In this document: piece after piece, positions 38,588 through 46,211 of the stretch
Layout: every line of letters starts with the position of its first letter
Numbering within the stretch: the first letter of the stretch is position 1
Assembly (NCBI RefSeq): GCF_023612255.1
Contig: NZ_CP063231.1
Coordinates: 2,462,001 to 2,526,000 of the forward strand
Length of the DNA stretch: 64,000 bases
Reading direction: 5' to 3'
Origin: Luteibacter flocculans
GTDB taxonomy: Bacteria > Pseudomonadota > Gammaproteobacteria > Xanthomonadales > Rhodanobacteraceae
Notes under the pieces: model-generated
Database searches by the model: none
What the model saw: the letters and a program-made list of their open reading frames with translations, nothing else
What the model was told of the DNA's origin: nothing
Position numbers and translations under genes: made by a program

Positions 38588-38673
38588 TCTCGCCGCTGTA
38601 GCGGCTCCTACAACGAAGCGCGCTTTCCGCACGACGGGGCACGCCTCTTGTAGAAGCCGCTATAGCGGCGAGC
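38588..38673. repeat. REP element, third family
   Basis: An inverted pair of TCGCCGCTGTAGCGGCTCCTACAA-type units (38588-38612 and 38648-38673) surrounds a linker with CGAAGCGCG. It lies between the receptor gene and the convergent ArsR gene; nothing else is seen in the gap. Confidence 0.8.
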
Positions 38674-38732
38674 ACAATTCGACGGAGCGTTCCCGCAAAG
38701 GGAAATCGTAGCGTCTACGTTCCGCGCGGCCG

Positions 38733-39149
38733 CTAAGGCAACATGCGCGCGAAGCGCGCTGCCCCACCCTGTCGCGTAGCAGGCAAGGCGGGCGATGGGG
38801 CCAGCATCGGCAGCCCTTCGCCACAGAAGATGGCATGCAATGCGCCCAGCAGCATGCGCACGCGCTCATCGGCAATCGAATAGTAGATGGACCGCGACTG
38901 GCGCCGCGTCGTCACAAGCTTCGCCTGGCGCAGTTCACCGAGTTGCTGGGAAAGGCCCGGCTGACGGATGCCGAGATCTCGCTCGATGTCGCCTACCGCA
39001 CATTCGCCCTGCGCGATATGGCAAAGCAGCAGCAGACGCGTAGGTGCGCTCAACAGACGCAGCAACTCTGCCACGTCGGGTACGGCGGCCTTCATCGCTT
39101 CCAGCGTGGCGTCGGTGCTCAAGGACACGGTCGCCACCGGAAATACCAT
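38733..39149 (-). CDS. ArsR/SmtB-family persulfide-type sensor repressor (BigR/SqrR-like)
   Basis: The 138-residue winged-helix repressor has the ArsR core LLSAPTRLLLLCHIAQGECAVGDIE and recognition helix RQPGLSQQLGELRQAKLV. C43 and C109 sit where BigR and SqrR carry the cysteine pair that forms a di- or polysulfide bridge on sensing persulfides; C50 is extra. No metal-site signature is visible. The start overlaps the peroxiredoxin gene by 31 bases, so both form one unit. The divergent genes (MBL protein and YeeE/YedE pair) match known BigR targets. An internal start (MKAAV) is possible. Confidence 0.82.
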   Translation of the reverse strand: MVFPVATVSLSTDATLEAMKAAVPDVAELLRLLSAPTRLLLLCHIAQGECAVGDIERDLGIRQPGLSQQLGELRQAKLVTTRRQSRSIYYSIADERVRMLLGALHAIFCGEGLPMLAPSPALPATRQGGAARFARMLP

Positions 39150-39799
39150 GACTCGCCATCGCGAGGCTGGATCGCAGACGCCTTCGATGCGTCCGTTTCC
39201 ACACGTTCGAGAACGGGCGATCCCGGGCGCCAGCCTTCCGGCGTCGCAACGGCATGCCGGTCGCTGGTCTGTAGCGCTGCCACCAGGCGGAGCAGCTCAG
39301 GCACGGATCGCCCCACCTCCATCGGGTACCAGTTCATCGCGCGAATGACGCCTTCCGGATCGATCACATAGGTGATGCGCGCCGTCGCGCTATCGGTGGC
39401 ATCCGGAGCGAGCATGCCGTAGCCCTGCGCGATGGCCATCGAAGGATCTTCGATGATGGGAAAGTCGATGGCCACGCCCCACCGCTCCTTGATGTCGCGA
39501 ATCCAGGCGAGATGCGAGTAAAGGCCGTCGATGGACAGCGCCAGCAATGCGCAATCCAACGCCTCGAACTCGGCGGCGGCCTGCGCGAAGGCCATGAACT
39601 CGCTCGTGCACACCGGGGTGAAGTCGGCCGGGTGGGAAAACAACACCAACCAGCGCCCGCGGTAATCCGAAAGCGACACGTCGCCCTGCGTGGTCCGGGC
39701 GCGGAAATCGGGTGCGTGCTCGTTGAGGCGTAGCGGGCGCGGAGCTTGAAAAGCGGCGTTCAAAGGGCTCTCCATCAACGAAATCTGAGCAGCAGCCAT
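39119..39799 (-). CDS. Prx6-type peroxiredoxin
   Basis: The 226-residue thiol peroxidase has the active-site motif PADFTPVCTSE with peroxidatic C64, preceded by FSHP. The catalytic Arg segment and the SIDGLYSHLAWIRDI and WYPMEVGRSVPELLRLVAALQ segments are those of the 1-Cys/Prx6 class. Further cysteines are at 83 and near the C-terminus (WRPCP). It is divergent from the MBL gene and upstream of the ArsR sensor, so it likely handles peroxides or hydropersulfides formed during sulfide oxidation. The ATG at 39799 is used; 39775 is an alternative. Confidence 0.9.
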   Translation of the reverse strand: MAAAQISLMESPLNAAFQAPRPLRLNEHAPDFRARTTQGDVSLSDYRGRWLVLFSHPADFTPVCTSEFMAFAQAAAEFEALDCALLALSIDGLYSHLAWIRDIKERWGVAIDFPIIEDPSMAIAQGYGMLAPDATDSATARITYVIDPEGVIRAMNWYPMEVGRSVPELLRLVAALQTSDRHAVATPEGWRPGSPVLERVETDASKASAIQPRDGESWYFRWRPCP

Positions 39800-39814
39800 A
39801 CCGGCTGAAAGGCA

Positions 39815-39852
39815 TAGTTACATACATACATAAATCATGTAAATATATATCC
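39815..39852. promoter_or_regulatory. AT-rich divergent promoter/operator region
   Basis: The 75-base gap between the divergent peroxiredoxin and MBL genes contains TTACAT and its complement ATGTAA (39818-39823 and 39837-39842) in a block of ATACATACATA and ATATATAT. Such AT-rich dyads are typical ArsR/BigR operators, so the repressor at 38733 probably controls both directions from here. Confidence 0.55.
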
Positions 39853-39874
39853 CATCCCAACCCGGTGACTTGTC

Positions 39875-40813
39875 ATGACGCCCTACGCAGGCGACGCCCC
39901 CCTTCAACGCGCCATTCGCACCTCGCAAGGCGCCATGGACACCCCGGCCTTGGCACCCATCGTCACCTCATTCTTCGACCCGGCCACGTTTACGGTCAGC
40001 CATCTTGTGCAGGATCCAACGAGCGATGCCTGCGCCATCGTGGACAGCGTCCTCGATTTCGATGCGCCCAGCGGGCGCACCGACACACGCACGGCGGAAC
40101 AGATCGTGGCGGCGATCAAGGAGCGCCAGCTCAAGGTCACCTGGATCCTGGAGACCCACGCACACGCCGACCACCTGACCGCGGCGCCCTGGTTACGCCA
40201 GCACTTGGGTGGAACGCTCGCCATCGGGGCGCAAATCACCGCCGTACAACGGACCTTCGGCGACATCTTCAACGAGGACGATCGCTTTGCCCGCGACGGA
40301 CGGCAATTCGATCACCTGTTCATCGACGGCGAAACGTTTTCCATCGGCGGGCTGCAGGCGGTGGCTCTGCACGTACCGGGACACACACCGGCGTGCATGG
40401 CCTATGTCATCGGTGACACCGTGTTCGTCGGCGACACGCTGTTCATGCCGGACTACGGGAGCGCGCGCTGCGATTTTCCGGGCGGCGATGCACGCACGCT
40501 GTATCGCTCGATTAAGCGGTTGATGTCGCTACCGGACGCCACGCGCGTCTTTCTGTGTCACGACTACAAGGCGCCGGGGCGCGACGATTATGCGTGGGAA
40601 ACCACCATCCTCGCCGAGCGCACCGGCAACGTGCACGTACGTGAAGGCATCGATGCAGACACCTTCGTACGCATGCGCGAAGCCAGGGACGCCACCCTGC
40701 CGATGCCGCGCCTGCTGCTTCCGTCCGTTCAAGTGAACATGCGCGCAGGCAACCTGCCGGAACCGGAAGGCAATGGCGTGCGCTATCTCAAGCTTCCGCT
40801 GGATCTGCTGTGA
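39875..40813 (+). CDS. MBL-fold metallohydrolase, persulfide dioxygenase/Blh-like
   Basis: The 312-residue protein is a metallo-beta-lactamase-fold enzyme with THAHADH near residue 95, VPGHTPAC near 170 and FVGDTLFMPDYGSARCDFPGGDARTLY near 190-215. The last block is characteristic of ETHE1/Blh-type persulfide dioxygenases, which oxidise glutathione persulfide to sulfite with a mononuclear iron. It stands first in an operon with two sulfur-transport half-proteins and faces a persulfide-type sensor. The extended N-terminus (20 residues) could be trimmed by starting at MDTPAL (39935). Confidence 0.88.
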   Translation: MTPYAGDAPLQRAIRTSQGAMDTPALAPIVTSFFDPATFTVSHLVQDPTSDACAIVDSVLDFDAPSGRTDTRTAEQIVAAIKERQLKVTWILETHAHADHLTAAPWLRQHLGGTLAIGAQITAVQRTFGDIFNEDDRFARDGRQFDHLFIDGETFSIGGLQAVALHVPGHTPACMAYVIGDTVFVGDTLFMPDYGSARCDFPGGDARTLYRSIKRLMSLPDATRVFLCHDYKAPGRDDYAWETTILAERTGNVHVREGIDADTFVRMREARDATLPMPRLLLPSVQVNMRAGNLPEPEGNGVRYLKLPLDLL

Positions 40814-41256
40814 TGATCGCAACACTCGCCCATCTGCCTTGGTACTGGCCCGTACTCGGCGGCCTCTGCATCGGCACCGCTGCCGGCATGCTCCTGCTTT
40901 TCAATGGCCGGATACTCGGGGTGTCAGGCATGACGGCCGCGTCGCTCGGCTGGGCCGACGGGCACGATCGAACGGCTACCCGTCTGTTTCTCGTCGCATC
41001 GATGGCCGGGGCTGGACTGACGTACCTGATGCTGCACCGACCTGCCGTCGAACCCACCGCGAACATGGCAGTCCTTATCGTTGGCGGCTTGTTGGTGGGC
41101 TACGGCACACGACTCGGCTCCGGTTGCACCAGCGGCCACGGCGTCTGTGGCCTTGCACGATTGTCGCCACGTTCGATAGCGGCGACAGGTGTCTTCATGT
41201 GCTCGGCCGCCATCACGGTCTACGTCGTGCGTCACATCCTGGGGTATGCGTCATGA
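40813..41256 (+). CDS. YeeE/YedE-family sulfur transporter, N-terminal half
   Basis: The 147-residue membrane protein has four hydrophobic helices and the family core [26 protein letters not shown] near residues 97-117, with the conserved cysteines of thiosulfate-type channels (TsuA/YeeE). Its ATG overlaps the MBL stop (TGATG) and its stop overlaps the next gene (ATGA), so translation is coupled. Likely it moves thiosulfate or a related sulfur species together with the next protein. Confidence 0.88.
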   Translation: MIATLAHLPWYWPVLGGLCIGTAAGMLLLFNGRILGVSGMTAASLGWADGHDRTATRLFLVASMAGAGLTYLMLHRPAVEPTANMAVLIVGGLLVGYGTRLGSGCTSGHGVCGLARLSPRSIAATGVFMCSAAITVYVVRHILGYAS

Positions 41257-41669
41257 CGCGATTCGTCAGCATGTTGGCGGGGCTTTTGTTCGGCGTTGGC
41301 CTGGCGCTTTCGGACATGGTCAATCCCCAGCGCGTGCAAGCCTTTCTCGACGTTGCCGGGGCATGGGATCCCTCGCTCGCCTTGGTGATGATATCGGCGC
41401 TGATCCCTTCGACCTTGGCGTGGCAGATTCGCCGTCGCCGGTCCCGCCCCGTGTTCGACCAACAATTTCACGTTCCGACATCGCGTCGCATCGATACCGC
41501 GTTGCTGTCGGGCGCCGCGCTCTTCGGTATGGGCTGGGGTCTGGTCGGTCTGTGCCCTGGCCCTGCACTCGCCGATCTCGTCATCGTCCCCTGGCCTACC
41601 CTGGTGTTCGTGGTCGCCATGATCGCGGGGATGGGCGTGCATCGGTTGCTTCGCCCACGCCCGTCGTGA
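41253..41669 (+). CDS. YeeE/YedE-family partner (DUF6691)
   Basis: The 138-residue membrane protein resembles the second half of YeeE/YedE transporters. It begins [33 protein letters not shown] and has a central basic loop and the motif GMGWGLVGLCPGPAL near residues 90-105. Four helices are visible. It overlaps the preceding gene by 4 bases; together the two make one pseudo-symmetric transporter, as in Blh-type operons. Confidence 0.87.
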   Translation: MTRFVSMLAGLLFGVGLALSDMVNPQRVQAFLDVAGAWDPSLALVMISALIPSTLAWQIRRRRSRPVFDQQFHVPTSRRIDTALLSGAALFGMGWGLVGLCPGPALADLVIVPWPTLVFVVAMIAGMGVHRLLRPRPS

Positions 41670-41745
41670 AGGATTGCGCGAGGGTTCCGTCGCTATCCGG
41701 CATCGCCCGCGCGATACCGGATAGCCACGCGTGCCATGCAAGGTC

Positions 41746-42204
41746 TCAGGCGAACGATGCAATAACCTCAGCCTTGCGAGCTTCCATCTGTGCACCGAGT
41801 TCGGCGAGTTCTTCCTTGGATAGAAGCTCCTTGGCGTCCTTGAACATCTCTTTTTCTTCCTCATCTGCGTGGTGCTCGATCAGTTCCTTGAGCACCTTGG
41901 CCCGGCCGGAAAACTCCACGCTGCCAGGGTCGGTATTCAGCAGATCGGGCAGGACGAGGTCTTCGGCAGCGCGATGTTCTTCGAGGGCTTCGAAGTACAT
42001 CTTTGCTTCGTCCTTGCGGCCGGCGGCCTTGAAGGCCGGGTAGAAGATTTCTTCTTCGATCGTCGTGTGCGCTTTCAGGTTGACCTGAATCTCGTGAAGC
42101 AGCGTGGCACGCTTCTTCGTGGCGCGCTCGCTGGTCTCTTCCAGTTGCGTCAGAAGTTCCTTGACGAGCTTGTGGTCGGTCTTGAGAAGTTTGATGGCAT
42201 CCAT
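41746..42204 (-). CDS. Hemerythrin/HHE-domain protein
   Basis: The 152-residue all-helical cytosolic protein has HHE-type ligands: DHKLVKELL (residue 10 region), AHTTIEEEIFYPA (about 45-57), EEHRAAEDLV (about 75-84) and EHHADEEEKEMF (about 109-120). Such proteins bind a di-iron centre and take part in oxygen, NO or iron-stress responses. It converges on the sulfur-transporter operon and stands alone. Confidence 0.88.
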   Translation of the reverse strand: MDAIKLLKTDHKLVKELLTQLEETSERATKKRATLLHEIQVNLKAHTTIEEEIFYPAFKAAGRKDEAKMYFEALEEHRAAEDLVLPDLLNTDPGSVEFSGRAKVLKELIEHHADEEEKEMFKDAKELLSKEELAELGAQMEARKAEVIASFA

Positions 42205-42294
42205 CGATGTGTCCTGGCAGCGGCTGGGACGCCTACCATCAGTGGACCACCGTGAAATTCCTGCGAGAGATATGCACGCGCCGGCATCGCATAC

Positions 42295-43233
42295 TCAACA
42301 CACGGCGGGATGCCGTGCGGAAAAACGCGTGGGCAAATCCTTTATTCGGAAGCTCTCCACGATGTGATCGATGAACACCCGGGTTTTCTGTGGCAGCAGA
42401 TGCTGCGCAGGGTAATACAGCGACAGGTTCCCGCCCTCGACCCACCACTCGGGTAGCACGCGTACGACCGCCGCACGCTCGAACCACGGCAACGCCGACT
42501 GCACCGCAACGAGCGCCACGCCCATGCCGAGCGCGGCGGCGTGGCACGCCGCGTCGGGATCGTCGAAGACGACGCGCCGGTCGAGCGCAATGGCGACTTC
42601 ACCGCCCTCCCTCCGTGTGAGCACCCAGTCCCTGATCCGGCCCGTCTGCGGCGAACGGATAAGAATGCCTTCCCGGCCAGCCAGGTCGTCCGGCGTGACG
42701 ATCGGCGGCCCACGACCGAGGAAGTCGGGCGACGCGATCAGGATGCGCTGCGCTGGCGCCAATGCCCGAGCGACCACGCCCGGCTTGAGGTCGAAACCGC
42801 CGCCGATGGCGACATCGAATCCGTCGGCGATGAGGTCGACCGGTCGGTTGTCGAATCGCCAGTCCGGCCTTACCGCGGGAAACGCCTGCAGGAAGCTGTC
42901 GAGCATCGGCACGATGAACTCGCGCCCGAAGGCGTAAGGCAAGGCCACACGCAATACGCCCGCCGGCCCGCCGGTACGTGCCCGTGCACTGGCCATCGCA
43001 CCGTCGAGTTGATCGATACTGCCCTGCACGTCCCGCAGAAAGGCTTCACCTGCCTCGGTGAGCGACAGCCGCCGGGTGGTTCGCTGGAACAGGCGGACGC
43101 CCAGCTCCGTCTCGAGCCGAGCCACATTTTTGCCGACCGCGGCCGGGGTGAGACCGAGCACACGCGCCGCGGAAGCAAAGCTCCCCGACTCCGCGCTGCG
43201 GATGAAGCAAGCGATACCGTTGAGCGTATCCAT
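42295..43233 (-). CDS. LysR-family transcriptional regulator
   Basis: The 312-residue regulator has an N-terminal winged helix (residues 1-60, SFASAARVLGLTPAAVGKNVARLETELGVRLFQRTTR) and a periplasmic-binding-like effector domain (about 90-300). It is divergent from the SDR gene at 43348; the 114-base gap should hold its operator, so it probably controls that gene. The ATG at 43233 gives a canonical start (MDTLNGIACFIRS). Confidence 0.92.
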   Translation of the reverse strand: MDTLNGIACFIRSAESGSFASAARVLGLTPAAVGKNVARLETELGVRLFQRTTRRLSLTEAGEAFLRDVQGSIDQLDGAMASARARTGGPAGVLRVALPYAFGREFIVPMLDSFLQAFPAVRPDWRFDNRPVDLIADGFDVAIGGGFDLKPGVVARALAPAQRILIASPDFLGRGPPIVTPDDLAGREGILIRSPQTGRIRDWVLTRREGGEVAIALDRRVVFDDPDAACHAAALGMGVALVAVQSALPWFERAAVVRVLPEWWVEGGNLSLYYPAQHLLPQKTRVFIDHIVESFRIKDLPTRFSARHPAVC

Positions 43234-43347
43234 GGGCACACACTCTAAACCGGTTGGATCGAATGTAACTACCGCGAAGGCGCTACCGGCTGAGGACACG
43301 GCGGCCTACATTGGCTGGGCAAGCTTATCCATCCACAGGAGATCCTC

Positions 43348-44097
43348 ATGAACGACCTCAACTCGATCCAGGGCAAGAGCGCGCTGGTACTCGGCGGCTC
43401 ACGCGGCATCGGTGCTGCGATTGCCCGCCGGCTCGCGGCGGGTGGCGCCGCCGTTGCCCTCACCTACGTACAGGGCGCCTCGGCTGCCGATGCCATCGTG
43501 GCGGACATCACCAAGGCCGGCGGTCGCGCGCTCGCCATCCAGGCCGACAGTGCAGACGATGCGGCAGTCGAAGCGGCGATCGCCAAGACGGTCGAGACCT
43601 TCGGCAGCCTCGACATTCTGGTCAACAGTGCCGGCGTACTCGCCATCGCACCGATTACGGAATTCACCACGGAAGACATCGATCGCACGATCGCGGTGAA
43701 CATCCGCGCCGCCGTGATCGCCAGCCGCGCCGCCGCGCGCGTCATGGGCAAGGGCGGGCGCATCATCCACATCGGCAGCACCAACGCCGAGCGCATGCCG
43801 TTCTCCGGTGGCGCCGTCTACGCGATGAGCAAGTCCGCTTTGCAGGGCCTGACCCAGGGCCTGGCGCGCGATCTCGGCCCGGCGGGGATCACCGTCAACG
43901 TCGTCCAGCCGGGCCCGGTGGACACGGACATGAATCCCGCGAACGGACCGATGGCGGCAGGCATGATTCCGTACCTCGCCATCGGCCGCTACGGTCATCC
44001 CGAGGAAGTCGCCAGCTTCGTGGCGTATCTGGCGGGACCGGAAGCCGGCAACATCACCGGCGCGAGCCTCATGATCGACGGCGGTTTCGCGGCGTGA
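43348..44097 (+). CDS. SDR-family oxidoreductase
   Basis: The 249-residue protein is a classical short-chain dehydrogenase. It has the nucleotide motif GGSRGIGAAIARRL near residue 17, NSAG near 90, and the catalytic S-Y-K set in IGSTNAERMPFSGGAVYAMSKSAL (about 142-164). The C-terminal GNITGASLMIDGGFAA is typical of the FabG-like group. The substrate is unknown. An AGGAG ribosome site precedes the ATG. Control by the divergent LysR protein is likely. Confidence 0.93.
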   Translation: MNDLNSIQGKSALVLGGSRGIGAAIARRLAAGGAAVALTYVQGASAADAIVADITKAGGRALAIQADSADDAAVEAAIAKTVETFGSLDILVNSAGVLAIAPITEFTTEDIDRTIAVNIRAAVIASRAAARVMGKGGRIIHIGSTNAERMPFSGGAVYAMSKSALQGLTQGLARDLGPAGITVNVVQPGPVDTDMNPANGPMAAGMIPYLAIGRYGHPEEVASFVAYLAGPEAGNITGASLMIDGGFAA

Positions 44098-44146
44098 ACC
44101 ACGACCGCCGAGCGCAGGCGCTCGGCGGTATTGCCAGGGGTACGGC

Positions 44147-44530
44147 TCAACCGCCTGCCGGCGGTTCCCACAGCTCCACCTTGTTGCCCTCGGGGTCCAT
44201 GACCCAGCCGAACTTGCCGAATTCGGAGTCGTCGGTCTTGTCCAGTACGTCGCAGCCTTCGTCGCGCAGCGCGCGCAGCAAGGCATCGAGGTCGTCCACG
44301 CGGTAATTGATCATGAAAGCGGACTTGCTCGGCGCGAAGTGGTCGCCGCGTGCTCCGATCGACCAGGCCGTCGTGCCACCGACCGGTTCACCCGCATCGT
44401 TCGTCCATCGAAAGGCCGCGCCGCCCCAGGTCTGCACATCGATGCCGAGGTGCGTCTTGTACCAGTTGCGCAGCGCGGCAGGATCTTCCGCCTGAAAAAA
44501 AATGCCGCCGATGCCAGTGACTCGCTTCAT
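44147..44530 (-). CDS. VOC (glyoxalase/bleomycin-resistance) family protein
   Basis: The 127-residue protein has two beta-alpha-beta-beta-beta units of the vicinal-oxygen-chelate fold: GIGGIFFQAEDPAALRNWYKTHLGI at the start and FGWVMDPEGNKVELWEPP at the end, with the terminal metal-type Glu. Function is unassigned. The ATG at 44530 is chosen because GGGAG lies about 6 bases upstream. Confidence 0.87.
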   Translation of the reverse strand: MKRVTGIGGIFFQAEDPAALRNWYKTHLGIDVQTWGGAAFRWTNDAGEPVGGTTAWSIGARGDHFAPSKSAFMINYRVDDLDALLRALRDEGCDVLDKTDDSEFGKFGWVMDPEGNKVELWEPPAGG

Positions 44531-44690
44531 GCCCATCTCCCTCATGACGGTGTTACGGTGATGACGCCAGGGTATGGCCGCCCGCCCTGCCTCCCACCCG
44601 ATCCGGCGTGGACGTCGCGACTCGAAACCCGGCTGAATCTACTCCACCTTCGCCGTAAAAGTCCGTCTCGATTGACCGAGAGCACAGCAA

Positions 44691-44717
44691 GAAGGGGCGC
44701 GTTTCCGCGCCCCTTCC
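44691..44717 (-). terminator. Terminator of hsp20
   Basis: GAAGGGGCGCG and its complement close over a short GAAA-type loop, followed on the minus strand by TTGCTGT, 43 bases after the hsp20 stop. Confidence 0.7.
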
Positions 44718-44759
44718 GAGCATTGCCATTCAAGCTCCAAGCCCACCAGAGCAGGCCGA

Positions 44760-45239
44760 TCAAGCAGCCGCTTGCTGGTCCGTGATCTGGCGCACCGAGC
44801 CGTTGTGTTCCAGGGTGCCGGCCGATCCGATCGGAATCTGGCGTGGCCGCATGGCATCCGGCACTTCGCGCTTGAGGTCGATGGAGAGCAAGCCATCAGC
44901 CAGGCGCGCACCGGTCACGTGGACGTGCTCGGCCAGTTCGAAGCGGCGCTGGAACGAACGCGTAGCGATGCCGCGATGCAGGTATTCGCCCTCGGGCTCA
45001 CCCTTGCGCTCGCCGCTCACCAACAGCAGGTTGCCCTGCGTGGTGATGTTGAGATCGCTTTCGCGGAAGCCGGCGACCGCCATGGTCACCCGGTAGCGGT
45101 CCTCGTCCAACTTGATCGAATCGAACGGCGGGTAGTTGTCCGAGGCCTGATTGCGCGAAGCAGCCTCAAGCAGGTCGAACACGCGGTCGAAGCCGACACT
45201 CGAACGATGCAGCGGAGCAAAATCAAGAAGGGTTCGCAT
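44760..45239 (-). CDS. Small heat-shock protein, Hsp20/IbpA type
   Basis: The 159-residue holdase binds unfolding proteins and passes them to DnaK. The N-terminus MRTLLDFAPLHRSSVGFDRVFDLL matches the IbpA pattern. The alpha-crystallin domain (about 35-125) has YPPFDSIKLDEDRYRVTMAVAGF and GIATRSFQRRFELAEHV. The C-terminal I-x-I anchor appears as RQIPIG. The start at 45239 fits the ribosome site AGAGGAT; an ATG two codons earlier lies too close to it. The gene has a sigma-32 promoter and a ROSE-like leader. Confidence 0.93.
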   Translation of the reverse strand: MRTLLDFAPLHRSSVGFDRVFDLLEAASRNQASDNYPPFDSIKLDEDRYRVTMAVAGFRESDLNITTQGNLLLVSGERKGEPEGEYLHRGIATRSFQRRFELAEHVHVTGARLADGLLSIDLKREVPDAMRPRQIPIGSAGTLEHNGSVRQITDQQAAA

Positions 45240-45328
45240 AGCCATATCCTCTTTCGTAGCAATACGGAATGGTCTCCAGGCCGCCCCACAGGCGAGCGGC
45301 GGGCCGGCCCCGAAGCGGCCGGCGTGCC
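45240..45328 (-). promoter_or_regulatory. ROSE-like RNA thermometer in the hsp20 leader
   Basis: The leader ends ATTGCTACGAAAGAGGATAT before the ATG. TTGCT (complement of 45258-45262) can pair imperfectly with the ribosome site AGGAT (complement of 45246-45250), the hallmark of ROSE elements such as the ibpA leader. A GC-rich hairpin (GCCGGCC ... GGCCGGC) lies at the 5' side. Melting at high temperature would expose the ribosome site. Confidence 0.7.
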
Positions 45329-45329
45329 T

Positions 45330-45359
45330 AATTTATGAAGCCGAAAACAGATTTCAAGC
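45330..45359 (-). promoter_or_regulatory. Sigma-32 promoter of hsp20
   Basis: The minus strand reads CTTGAAA, 11 bases, then CTTCATAAA. The -35 is a perfect match to the heat-shock consensus and the -10 a partial one. Confidence 0.7.
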
Positions 45360-45667
45360 CCTGCGATTCAGAAATCGTTTAGCCGTCCAAACGACCGATC
45401 GTCCGAGACGGCATATTCGGGCATCGGTCGCCCGTCGTGGGGCCAGAACCATGGGCTCCCACATCGGACTCGGGTGCGGAGCGCTTGCGACTGACGGCAC
45501 GCTGGAAATCCGAACTGCGTCACAGAGGCTCGTGCCGCGGCCTATCGAACTTCCCGTATGCTCGCCGCCCAGGGGCCGTGTCGTTCGAGGATGCGCCGGT
45601 GCAGCGGTGTTCCGCCTGCATCGACGTCGACCGTTGCCCGTTCGTGTCCAGAACCCGAGGCAACGTC
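45360..45667. other. Intergenic, nothing recognised
   Basis: This stretch lies between the hsp20 promoter and the next gene. The frame that begins at 45437 runs into the gene at 45668 but its first 77 codons have Cys/Arg-rich, unprotein-like composition, so they are not called coding. No RNA or repeat was seen. Confidence 0.4.
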
Positions 45668-46084
45668 GTGACGAACTCATCGAAGAAGATCGTGCAGCAC
45701 GTGCGTCCCACGCATTTCACCTCGGCCGTCGCGACCGGCGTCGCCGTCACCGGTCCGACGGACGATGGCTTCGTCCACTTGCACTTCTACCGCGAGACGC
45801 AGCGGATTACCCACGACGACGTACCCAGCCGATCGCATGCACCGAACGAGGTCGAACTCGCGTGGGGACACGCCGAACCGAGCATCCACCTGGTACGCGA
45901 AGAAGTGGCTGTCATTTCCGTGCCAGTGAGCCGACTCCCCTTCATCGGCACCGTACTCAACAAGGCCGTGCGCTTCGTTGCGAGCCTGCTCAATGCGTCC
46001 AGGCCGTCCCGTAACGCGGCCCATCCGACAGGGGCTGCGCCCGCTTCCGACACGTTATCGACGCGCCCCCGCGTCCCTGCGTGA
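45668..46084 (+). CDS. Hypothetical protein
   Basis: The 138-residue product is not recognised. It starts at GTG with GAGG about 6 bases upstream. The first two thirds look like a compact beta-rich domain (THFTSAVATGVAVTGPTDDGFVHLHFYRETQRI, then VREEVAVISVPVSRLPFI). The pattern recalls small bacterial proteins that begin with a surface-exposed beta layer, but no family can be named. The last 45 residues are Ala/Pro/Ser/Arg-rich and probably disordered. No signal peptide or membrane helix is seen. Confidence 0.55.
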   Translation: MTNSSKKIVQHVRPTHFTSAVATGVAVTGPTDDGFVHLHFYRETQRITHDDVPSRSHAPNEVELAWGHAEPSIHLVREEVAVISVPVSRLPFIGTVLNKAVRFVASLLNASRPSRNAAHPTGAAPASDTLSTRPRVPA

Positions 46085-46211
46085 GCCGAGACCGCTGCTC
46101 GGACGAGGTCGCGGATGTGAGGTCCAGGACACGCCCGCCCATCAACCGATCTTCTCCGTCGCCATGGACGAGCGGTGGCGTTTTCGCGCGTGAAGAAAAA
46201 GCCACGCAAAG

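Noticed and set aside
45437-45667. N-terminal extension of the hypothetical gene at 45668
   Set aside because: The extra 77 codons have atypical composition and the GTG at 45668 has a good ribosome site.
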